From Bacteroidota bacterium (GTDB lineage: Bacteria > Bacteroidota > Bacteroidia > Chitinophagales > Chitinophagaceae), in contig JAFEAB010000089.1 in NCBI GenBank assembly GCA_018266615.1, positions 51,290-115,289 on the forward strand: a stretch of 64,000 nucleotides of DNA. Direction: 5' to 3'. Below the pieces are notes generated by a model, which did not search any database, was not told the origin of the DNA, and saw only the letters and a list, made by a program, of their open reading frames with translations. The position numbers and the translations under genes are program-made. Below are positions 24,053-32,373 of the stretch, piece after piece (position 1 is the first letter of the stretch; each line of letters begins with the position of its first letter).

Positions 24053-24937
24053 TTGTTTTCCCGCTTCTTTAACTGGATACTATTTATCGTTTTGTCCATT
24101 ATTTGGGGTAGCAGTTTTATTTTAATGAAAGGGGGGCTTAGTTCCTTAAGCCCATACCAGGTTGCCTCTTTACGGATTGTTACGGCAGGCCTTGTATTGG
24201 CGCCCTATGGGATAAAGGCATTTTTGGTTATCCCGCCATCGCGGGTATTTCTGGTGTTTCTTTCCGGGACCCTGGGTAGCCTGGTACCGGCCTATCTTTT
24301 TTGTTTTGCAGAATTAAAATTGGATAGCGCCCTGGCCGGGGTACTCAATTCCTTAACTCCTATTTTCACACTTATAATTGCCTTTGCCTTTTTTTCCAAA
24401 AGGACCCCTTTTGTAAAAATTATTGGGATAATTATTGCCTTTTGTGGAACGGTCCTGTTGTATTTCAGTCAACCCATATTGGCCCGGGAAGCCAATATGA
24501 TTCCGGTATTGCTTATTATATTGGCCACCGGGATGTATGGAACCAATGTAAACCTGGTTTCAGTGTATTTATCGGAATATCCAAGTTTATCAGTGGCTTC
24601 CATGGCGCTCCTTCTTAATGCTATTCCGGCCATGGTGGTTTTAATATTTTCAGGGATCCATCAAAAAACCTTCAACCCCGATTTAATAATTTCAATAGGA
24701 TGTTCCCTGATTTTGGGTATTGTTGGTACGGCCGTTGCCACCATCCTTTTTTACCGGCTGATAAAGCAGGCGGGGATTGTATTTTCTTCCATGGTTACCT
24801 ATGCAATCCCGGCGGTTGCTATTTTTTGGGGGGTGTTTTTTGGGGAGCAGATTGGGATAGGCGAATTTTTCAGCCTGGCAGTTATTTTATCAGGGGTGTA
24901 CTTAACCAATCGCCGAATATCCGGGGTAAATAGTTAA
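24053..24937 (+). CDS. EamA/DMT-family exporter
   Basis: A 294-residue drug/metabolite transporter with two EamA repeats and ten hydrophobic segments. Repeat 1 opens with SIIWGSSFILMKGGLSSLSP and repeat 2 near residue 150. The gene begins with TTG at 24053; no in-frame ATG exists before the first membrane segment. Members export amino acids or other small metabolites; the substrate is not predictable. Its stop lies 3 bp from the convergent lipoprotein gene. Confidence 0.87.
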   Translation: MFSRFFNWILFIVLSIIWGSSFILMKGGLSSLSPYQVASLRIVTAGLVLAPYGIKAFLVIPPSRVFLVFLSGTLGSLVPAYLFCFAELKLDSALAGVLNSLTPIFTLIIAFAFFSKRTPFVKIIGIIIAFCGTVLLYFSQPILAREANMIPVLLIILATGMYGTNVNLVSVYLSEYPSLSVASMALLLNAIPAMVVLIFSGIHQKTFNPDLIISIGCSLILGIVGTAVATILFYRLIKQAGIVFSSMVTYAIPAVAIFWGVFFGEQIGIGEFFSLAVILSGVYLTNRRISGVNS

Positions 24938-24940
24938 ATG

Positions 24941-25258
24941 CTATTTAAAAAAAGTGATCCGGTTTGCCAAACTATCAATAATCGCCTTGGTACCCAATAC
25001 TTTATACCCGTCTGGTTGGATAAATTGCAAGACAAGGGTATCTCCATTCCGGCTGTATTTACCCCAATATCTGCTATTGGGGATACTATCAAATAAGGAA
25101 CGGTAATAGAAAAAGCGATTTTTCTCTTTTATTTCAAACCGGGCGTCATTGTAATCTTCCACAGAATAGAACTGCATCTGAACAGGCGCTTTACGGTAGC
25201 TGGTTTTACAACCGGAAACCTGCCATCCAAAAAGGAGGATAAACAGAAAATAACGCAT
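24941..25258 (-). CDS. Small predicted lipoprotein
   Basis: A 105-residue protein starting MRYFLFILLFGWQVSGCKTS, a lipoprotein signal with the cleavage Cys at about residue 17. The frame extends further upstream to 25354, but those 32 residues spoil the signal and are unlikely to be translated. The mature part is polar, with DFYSVEDY-like and WGKYSRNGDTLVLQFIQPDG segments. I do not recognise a family. Presumably anchored in the inner or outer membrane. Confidence 0.7.
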   Translation of the reverse strand: MRYFLFILLFGWQVSGCKTSYRKAPVQMQFYSVEDYNDARFEIKEKNRFFYYRSLFDSIPNSRYWGKYSRNGDTLVLQFIQPDGYKVLGTKAIIDSLANRITFFK

Positions 25259-25358
25259 CGAAATATAAAGATAATTGCCTTCCGGCGGAATGGGGATAAA
25301 CATCTCCGAAATCATCAAAAAACAACCTTTTGAATTTTTTTTTCGGGAGGCCAAACCT

Positions 25359-25366
25359 TACCTTTG
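25359..25366 (+). promoter_or_regulatory. -7 promoter element of atpD
   Basis: TACCTTTG matches the TAnnTTTG -7 consensus and lies 40 bp before the atpD ATG. A TTTTG at 25328-25332 is the nearest -33 candidate but the 26-bp spacing is longer than usual. Confidence 0.4.
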
Positions 25367-25400
25367 CGCCCTGAAATCAGATCGTTACTTTAATTAATAA

Positions 25401-26912
<1,512 letters not shown>

Positions 26913-26999
26913 ATCCTGCCTGGTGATTCAATTTCAACGGAAACGAATCCCTTGAAGGTATGATAAGCAAAGCCTGAAAAATAAATGTAGTTTTTGATT

Positions 27000-27251
27000 A
27001 TGACACTTGAAATCCTCACCCCCGAACAAACACTTTTCAGTGGAGATGTGTACGGAGTACAATTGCCAGGGATCAGCGGGCTTTTTGAAGTTTTGGATAA
27101 GCATGCTCCCCTGGTGAGTGCTTTAAAAGCGGGGCACCTTAAAATCCTGAAAGATAAAAGTAACACCGAAATTTTCAGTATCCAGGGTGGTTTCGTGGAA
27201 GTGCTGAATAATAAGACCATTGTATTGGTGGAGGGCGCTTCAAAAAAATAA
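27000..27251 (+). CDS. atpC: ATP synthase F1 subunit epsilon, short form
   Basis: Epsilon subunit of the F1 central stalk. The 83-residue product covers only the N-terminal beta-sandwich domain (LEILTPEQTLFSGDVYGVQL to the end); the C-terminal two-helix domain that inhibits ATP hydrolysis in Escherichia coli and Bacillus is absent. Short epsilons of this size are usual in Bacteroidota. I start it at the ATG at 27000; a TTG two codons earlier is possible. Confidence 0.94.
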   Translation: MTLEILTPEQTLFSGDVYGVQLPGISGLFEVLDKHAPLVSALKAGHLKILKDKSNTEIFSIQGGFVEVLNNKTIVLVEGASKK

Positions 27252-27273
27252 TTTCCTGATTTAATCTGTGGTG

Positions 27274-27300
27274 ATCCCTGTCTTTTGGCAGGGATTTTTT
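27274..27300 (+). terminator. Terminator after atpC
   Basis: ATCCCTG (27274-27280) pairs with CAGGGAT (27289-27295), loop 8 nt, followed by TTTTT. It lies 22 bp after the atpC stop and directly against the end of the convergent acyltransferase gene. Confidence 0.88.
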
Positions 27301-28258
27301 ATGCTTGCTTTTTTATACGGACAAAACACCAGGCGCAAAAGGGGAAAAGCAGTGTGATGCATAAGGCGGGGAGAGCTCCTAAAAAACCCCACAACCCCAA
27401 AAAGATGACGATTAGATAAAACGGATACAGGATCATTAACAACCCGATGAGCACTGAGTCGTAATGTTCCAACGGTGCGGCACGTTGTAATGAAATTTTT
27501 CTTAGCGGCAGATACAATGGGGCATTTAAAATGTACCCCAAAGAGGCAAAAGGTGCAAGGAGTATTTTTTGCCAGAAAGGGATACTAACGGTAAAGTAAG
27601 AACGAAATTCTGATTCTTTTGGTGAGCCGTGAAATGCCAGTCCGTTCAATTGGGAACGAAGTTCCTGGTTGAAGCGGGCAACAGCCACCCCGAAGTTTTC
27701 AGATCCCTTAATCACACCACGTTCTATCGGATTGCCAAAATTGAGCACTACATTTTTACCGAATGATCGGAACGATTGGTAGTTAATTCCAACGGGTAGC
27801 ACTTTTAGCGGGATATTTTCCTCCCAACTGCTAAAAGCAAGCCGGGCGGTTCCTTTGCCCAGTGGGCGCAACTTCCATTCGTTGATGCACCTACCCTCTG
27901 AGAAAATGAGAACAATTCCTTTTTTTTTGAAAACCGCTTTACAATCTGAAAAGGTTTCGTAGTTCTGGGTAAGGTTTTCAACTCCTTCGGTACGCCGGTA
28001 AACCGGGAAGATATTAAGTTGCTTCAAAAAAAGGGACGCCCATTTTTTTTTGAATGCATCTCCGCGTGCCAGAGAATAAACAGGCTGGTTTAGCAGGGTA
28101 GTAAGGATAACGGCATCCAGGAAGGAGTTTGGGTGATTCATGGCCAGCAATAGTGGCCCATGGCTATGCAACCGCCCGGGGATATTTATCCGTATATTTC
28201 TACAATAGATTAGTATGGCAATCCTTGCCGGGAATTTTAGAATCCGGTAAAGGAGCAT
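27299..28258 (-). CDS. 1-acyl-sn-glycerol-3-phosphate acyltransferase-like (PlsC family)
   Basis: A 319-residue PlsC-type acyltransferase. Motif I is AMNHPNSFLD (NHxxxxD instead of the usual HxxxxD spacing start) near residue 41, the glycerophosphate-binding FPVYRR segment lies near residue 85, and motif III is VLIFSEGRCINEWKLRPLGKGTARLA near residue 117. Two C-terminal hydrophobic segments (about 255-310) follow the catalytic domain, an extra membrane anchor absent from short PlsC. It probably acylates lysophosphatidate or a related lipid at the inner membrane. Confidence 0.87.
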   Translation of the reverse strand: MLLYRILKFPARIAILIYCRNIRINIPGRLHSHGPLLLAMNHPNSFLDAVILTTLLNQPVYSLARGDAFKKKWASLFLKQLNIFPVYRRTEGVENLTQNYETFSDCKAVFKKKGIVLIFSEGRCINEWKLRPLGKGTARLAFSSWEENIPLKVLPVGINYQSFRSFGKNVVLNFGNPIERGVIKGSENFGVAVARFNQELRSQLNGLAFHGSPKESEFRSYFTVSIPFWQKILLAPFASLGYILNAPLYLPLRKISLQRAAPLEHYDSVLIGLLMILYPFYLIVIFLGLWGFLGALPALCITLLFPFCAWCFVRIKKQA

Positions 28259-28396
28259 GCCTAAAAATGGGGTTGAAGCGTTAACATAAGAAGGTTAATT
28301 GGAAACCGGAAGTAGTTCAATGTATGGTATCATAATTTGGAAAAGAAACATTTTTTTTGGGCTTTACTTCATATCAAAATTGGGGAAATTAAAAGA

Positions 28397-28948
28397 TCAA
28401 TTTAGCTGGGGATCGATTGGGTAATTAATTATCTGTTCGTATTTTCCCCCCAGGTGGCGCAGGCTTTCTTTCCAAACATCTTCCGGCCCTGTTTCAAAAA
28501 CGAGTTTTCGGGTGGCTGTTGCTGTTAGCCAGCTATGCTCGGCCAGTTCGTCCTCCAATTGCCCCTTTTCCCATCCCGAGTACCCAATAAAGAACTTTAT
28601 TTTTTCGGGATTAATTTTGCCATCAAGAAGCCATTGTTTAACTACTTCAAAATTTCCACCCCACGAAATCTCTTCAGAAACCGGAATACAATCTGGGATG
28701 AGTTCCGGATACAGGTGAATAAAATGAACCGTATCAGGTTGAACCGGTCCGCCATAATAAACAGGAATGGATGTACCCTCCAGCCCATTAATGAATTCAT
28801 CGAGTGTTGGCTTAAATAGTTTATTCAACACAAAGCCAAAACTACCTCCTTCCTCATGGCGGCACATATATATTACCGTACGCATAAAATTGGGATCCTT
28901 TAAAAAAGGGTCTGCAATGAGTAGGGTATGTTGGCTGGGAACAATCAT
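28397..28948 (-). CDS. YqgE/AlgH family protein
   Basis: A 183-residue member of the UPF0301 (YqgE/AlgH) family, of unknown molecular function. Recognisable are LLIADPFLKDPNFMRTVIYMCRH near the N-terminus, GGSFGFVLNKLF, VYYGGPVQPDTVHFIH near residue 72 and the FIGYSGWEKGQLEDELAEHSWL segment near residue 125. I start it at the ATG at 28948 (MIVPSQHTLLIADP); the frame runs on to 28978 but the additional ten residues are hydrophobic and unlike relatives. Confidence 0.9.
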   Translation of the reverse strand: MIVPSQHTLLIADPFLKDPNFMRTVIYMCRHEEGGSFGFVLNKLFKPTLDEFINGLEGTSIPVYYGGPVQPDTVHFIHLYPELIPDCIPVSEEISWGGNFEVVKQWLLDGKINPEKIKFFIGYSGWEKGQLEDELAEHSWLTATATRKLVFETGPEDVWKESLRHLGGKYEQIINYPIDPQLN

Positions 28949-29025
28949 GATTGTAATGTAAGCAATAATGTAAATCATGCAAAATTTGGCCGCCGGCCGC
29001 CATATTAAAGCAGCGTTAAACTAAA

Positions 29026-29054
29026 TTTGGTAAGCGGTCATATCATTATTTTTG
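29026..29054 (+). promoter_or_regulatory. Promoter of the sensor histidine kinase gene
   Basis: TTTG at 29026-29029 and TATTTTTG at 29047-29054 (exact TAnnTTTG) are separated by 17 bp. The kinase ATG is at 29086, leaving a leader of about 25 nt. Confidence 0.5.
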
Positions 29055-29085
29055 TAAAACTGCATTTCGAAAAGAACCGGCTCGT

Positions 29086-30402
29086 ATGAAAAGAATTTTC
29101 CCCTTAATTACTTTACTGATTCTGCTAAGCCTGTTGGGGTTAATTTTTTTCCAGTTCCTCTGGTTAAAAAGCGCAAAGGAAATTAAAGAACAACAACTAA
29201 CGGAGAATATTAACCGGGCTACCCATGATGCGGCCGACAGGCTTATGCAGGATATGCGGTTTCCTTTTGTAAATCTGAATTCAAAAACGCTTTCTCCCGA
29301 AAGGCTTCAACGCGAACTTTTCAAACCGTCTGTAATCCAGCGCTACAGTAAAGATGAAATATCATTTATAATAAGGGAAGCCCTCAACCGGAACAATCTC
29401 AGAGACGTTCCCTTTGAGTTTGCCATCACCCAGAACTCGCTTACCGGTGATGAAATCCAATCCGATAATTTTTATAAGTACTATATCGATACCGTAAATA
29501 ATACCCATCACATTATACAACTGGTTGCACCCGAAGGCAGTGACCGGGAAAACCTGTCGGTGGAAGAATTTTTAATTATCATTGTACCGCATCAGAAAAG
29601 CATCATCCTGCGGGAAGTTACCTGGTTCATCCTGGGGGCCGTTTTGTTTACACTGATAATTACCACCGCATTTTATCTTACCATCCGGGCCCTGATCCGG
29701 CAAAAAAAGCTGAGCGAAATCAAGTCCGATTTCATCAACAACATGACCCACGAGTTTAAAACGCCGTTGGCTACCATTTCCCTTGCAGTGGATGCGTTGA
29801 AGAATGAAAAGGTAGTAATGAATAAAGAAAAAGCCGATTATTTTACTTCGGTAATCAAAGAAGAAAATATTCGGATGAATAAACAGGTAGAAACCATCCT
29901 GCAGGCGGCTTTGCTTGATAAGCAGGAAATTCAGTTAAACCTGAAAAATCTGGATGCCCATAAATTGATTGGGATTGCGGCACAAAATATTGCACTTCCC
30001 ATGGCAGAGAAAAATGGAAAGTTAGAGGTTCATTTCGAAGCAGGACGGCATACAATTTTGGCAGATGAAGTGCATTTTACCAATATCATTAACAATCTCC
30101 TGGATAATTCGGTAAAGTATTCCAATGATAATCCCATCGTAAAACTAAGTACGTCAAATCACGGTAACTATTTGGTTATCAAGATAGAGGACAATGGAAT
30201 TGGAATGAACAAGGAGACCCTGGGGCGCATATTCGAAAAATTCTACCGGGCTCATACCGGAAATATCCATAATGTAAAAGGCTTCGGCCTTGGGTTAAGC
30301 TATGTAAAAACCATGGTGGATGCCCACAAAGGAAGCATAAAAGCGGAAAGTACCCTGGGAAAAGGGACAATTTTTACTCTTTTATTCCCACTGAAGGGGT
30401 AA
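29086..30402 (+). CDS. Membrane-bound sensor histidine kinase, orphan
   Basis: A 438-residue two-component sensor. TM1 spans about residues 5-26, an extracytoplasmic sensor domain follows to about 178, and TM2 spans about 179-205. There is no HAMP or PAS domain. The dimerisation domain has the phosphoacceptor His222 in NNMTHEFKTPLATI; the ATPase domain shows NLLDNSVKYS (N box), KIEDNGIGMN (G1), IFEKFYRAH (F box) and GFGLGLSYV (G2). No response regulator is adjacent: the next gene is mraZ on the same strand. Relatives in Chitinophagaceae are usually followed by an OmpR-type regulator, as far as I recall. Confidence 0.93.
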   Translation: MKRIFPLITLLILLSLLGLIFFQFLWLKSAKEIKEQQLTENINRATHDAADRLMQDMRFPFVNLNSKTLSPERLQRELFKPSVIQRYSKDEISFIIREALNRNNLRDVPFEFAITQNSLTGDEIQSDNFYKYYIDTVNNTHHIIQLVAPEGSDRENLSVEEFLIIIVPHQKSIILREVTWFILGAVLFTLIITTAFYLTIRALIRQKKLSEIKSDFINNMTHEFKTPLATISLAVDALKNEKVVMNKEKADYFTSVIKEENIRMNKQVETILQAALLDKQEIQLNLKNLDAHKLIGIAAQNIALPMAEKNGKLEVHFEAGRHTILADEVHFTNIINNLLDNSVKYSNDNPIVKLSTSNHGNYLVIKIEDNGIGMNKETLGRIFEKFYRAHTGNIHNVKGFGLGLSYVKTMVDAHKGSIKAESTLGKGTIFTLLFPLKG

Positions 30403-30411
30403 ATTTGTGCT

Positions 30412-30598
30412 TTATGCACATCTTTCCACAAAAATCAACAATTCTTTCCACTGGAAAATCCCCTTATTTGGAACCAAAGCTGCTCCCACAGTAGCTCAAC
30501 CTGTTGTGGATAAAAAACTTTTTTAATTTTTGTGTCATAAAGTGGGAAAAAGTGTTATTTTGTGCCAACCCGCACATTAACAACACTTTTTATTCACA
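30412..30598. promoter_or_regulatory. Cluster of three exact DnaA-box matches upstream of mraZ
   Basis: The 198-bp gap between the kinase and mraZ contains TTATGCACA (30412-30420, plus strand), TTATCCACA (30505-30513, minus strand) and TTATTCACA (30590-30598, plus strand). All three are exact matches to TTATNCACA. By base counting, about two such matches are expected in 64 kb of random sequence, so three in 190 bp is notable. A 20-bp stretch at 30511-30530 has a single C among A and T. This could be a DnaA-controlled promoter or an origin-like element. Confidence 0.5.
30529..30568 (+). promoter_or_regulatory. MraZ operator: four 10-bp-phased boxes over the mraZ promoter
   Basis: GTG recurs at 30532, 30542, 30552 and 30562, exactly 10 bp apart. 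The boxes read TTTGTGT, AAAGTGG, AAAGTGT and TTTGTGC, matching the known MraZ recognition pattern (AAAGTG[T/G] followed by three bases, repeated). A TTATTTTG -7-like element at 30555-30562 lies inside the boxes, so MraZ binding would block RNA polymerase and give autoregulation of the dcw cluster. Confidence 0.8.
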
Positions 30599-30601
30599 GG
30601 A

Positions 30602-31072
30602 ATGACTGATTTTATTGGAGAATATGAATCTACAATAGATGCGAAGGGCCGTTTTCTACTGCCTACAGGCTTCCGTAAACAACTCCCTCAGGAGGAGAAA
30701 CTTTCCTTTGTAATAAATCGTGGGTTTGAGAAGTGCCTTGTCCTATATCCTAATGAAGTCTGGCAGCCCATTTTTACCCGTATCAGTCAGCTCAACGAAT
30801 TCAATCCGCAGGTGCGTGAGTTCCGCAGGTTTTTTTTAAATGGTGCTACTGCTCTCGAGCCGGATTCGGCCGGGCGGTTGCTCCTGCCCAAAAACCTGAT
30901 GGAGCATGCAAACCTTGAAAAAGACATCGTACTGGTGTCGGCAATTAATAAACTGGAAATCTGGGATAAGGCCCGTTACCAGGAATACATTGCCAGTTAC
31001 ACGGCGGAAGGGTTTAGCAACCTGGCCAATCAGGTTATGGGAGGTAATTCCTCACTACCCATGTTTGGTTAG
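30602..31072 (+). CDS. mraZ: Transcriptional regulator MraZ
   Basis: MraZ is the DNA-binding regulator encoded first in most dcw clusters, where it represses or tunes its own operon. The 156-residue protein has two SpoVT-AbrB-like repeats: YESTIDAKGRFLLPTGFRKQLP near residue 5 and ATALEPDSAGRLLLPKNLME near residue 81. Each contains the characteristic D-x-x-G-R-x-x-x-P pattern. The upstream region carries four phased MraZ boxes. rsmH follows after 2 bp. Confidence 0.97.
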   Translation: MTDFIGEYESTIDAKGRFLLPTGFRKQLPQEEKLSFVINRGFEKCLVLYPNEVWQPIFTRISQLNEFNPQVREFRRFFLNGATALEPDSAGRLLLPKNLMEHANLEKDIVLVSAINKLEIWDKARYQEYIASYTAEGFSNLANQVMGGNSSLPMFG

Positions 31073-31074
31073 GT

Positions 31075-32007
31075 ATGGCAAAGCAAAATGAATCTTTAAG
31101 CGAATCAGGGTACCATACAACGGTTCTTCTTGAGGAGGCAATAGATGCTTTGCGAGTAGTACCGGATGGGGTTTATGTGGATTGCACATTTGGCGGGGGC
31201 GGCCATAGCCGTAAGATCTTAGAAAAATTGGGCACGAACGGAAGTCTGTATGTATTCGACCAGGATGAGGATGCTGAAAAGAATTTGCCAAAGGATAAAA
31301 GGATTCATTTTATCAGGCAGAATTTCAGGCATATTCAACGGTTTCTCCGTCTTCAGAAAATGGTAAGCGTGGATGGTATACTTGCCGATCTGGGCGTATC
31401 AAGCCATCAGTTTGATGAGGCCGAACGGGGATTTTCCACCCGGTTTGACGCCGACCTGGATATGCGGATGGACCGGCGTAATGATTTTACAGCAGCAAAA
31501 TTGGTAAATACTTATACGGCAGAAAAACTTCAGGCAATTTTTGAAAAATTCGGGGAGGTCACCAATTCAAAATCATTAGCACTGGCCATTGTTCAAAAAA
31601 GGGAAATAACAGCTTTTAAAACAGTGTCAGGGTTTAAGCAAAGTGTGCAGGAGTTGGTAAAGGGTAACCCCAACAAGTATTTCGCCCAGGTATTCCAGGC
31701 ACTGCGAATGGAAGTGAATGATGAAACCGGGGCGTTAAAGGATTTATTAGTACAGGCAGAACAAATGTTGAAACCGGGAGGAAGAATGGCAGTGATTAGT
31801 TTTCACTCCATCGAAGACAGGATTGTGAAACAATTTTTTAAAACCGGTTCTGAAGCGAGAAATGAGGATCTGCGTGATTTATTTGGGAATATAAAATCCT
31901 CCCCCTGGAATCAGGTAACCAAAAAACCGATCGTGCCATCTGAAAATGAAATAAAAAACAACCCAAGGTCGCGAAGTGCTAAACTTAGGGTTGCAGAAAA
32001 AAGATAA
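31075..32007 (+). CDS. rsmH: 16S rRNA (cytosine(1402)-N4)-methyltransferase RsmH
   Basis: RsmH (MraW) N4-methylates C1402 of 16S rRNA in the P site. The 310-residue protein has the SAM-binding motif YVDCTFGGGGHSRKIL near residue 30 and the family motif ADLGVSSHQFDEAERGFS near residue 101, followed by DADLDMRMD. An inserted helical domain separates the halves of the Rossmann fold, and the C-terminal NPRSRSAKLRVAEK tail is conserved. It is the second gene of the dcw cluster and lies 2 bp after mraZ. Confidence 0.97.
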   Translation: MAKQNESLSESGYHTTVLLEEAIDALRVVPDGVYVDCTFGGGGHSRKILEKLGTNGSLYVFDQDEDAEKNLPKDKRIHFIRQNFRHIQRFLRLQKMVSVDGILADLGVSSHQFDEAERGFSTRFDADLDMRMDRRNDFTAAKLVNTYTAEKLQAIFEKFGEVTNSKSLALAIVQKREITAFKTVSGFKQSVQELVKGNPNKYFAQVFQALRMEVNDETGALKDLLVQAEQMLKPGGRMAVISFHSIEDRIVKQFFKTGSEARNEDLRDLFGNIKSSPWNQVTKKPIVPSENEIKNNPRSRSAKLRVAEKR

Positions 32008-32013
32008 AAACAA

Positions 32014-32352
32014 ATGCCCAGGCAGGAAGAGAAAGGAAAAGTTAACTCGGCGCAAAAGTCCGAATGGAGGAAGAAATTCAATTACAAATTCATTGTAAAG
32101 AATATTCGCTTCTTCATTTTCCTGGGAGTATTGGCTGTATTATATATCTATAATGGGCACTATGTCGACAAATTGGTTAGAAAAATTGCGGTTACGGAAA
32201 AAAATATCAGGGAGCGTGAATATGAATACAAGACACTGAAGAGTGAAGTGATTTTCAGGAGTAAGGCCAGTGAATTGATAAAAGCGGTTGAGCCCATCGG
32301 ATTAAAAGAATTAAAAAACCCACCAATACAATTGGCGGACAGTATTAAATAA
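32014..32352 (+). CDS. ftsL: FtsL-like cell division protein
   Basis: A 112-residue bitopic membrane protein in the position of ftsL. A basic cytoplasmic N-terminus (about 30 residues) precedes one transmembrane helix (IRFFIFLGVLAVLYIYNGHY, about residues 31-50) and a periplasmic coiled-coil helix (LVRKIAVTEKNIREREYEY). Sequence conservation of FtsL is poor, so the call rests on topology, size and position between rsmH and ftsI. FtsL forms the divisome core with FtsQ and activates FtsWI. Confidence 0.85.
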   Translation: MPRQEEKGKVNSAQKSEWRKKFNYKFIVKNIRFFIFLGVLAVLYIYNGHYVDKLVRKIAVTEKNIREREYEYKTLKSEVIFRSKASELIKAVEPIGLKELKNPPIQLADSIK

Positions 32353-32373
32353 TTAAGAGCGAACCTATTCAGA

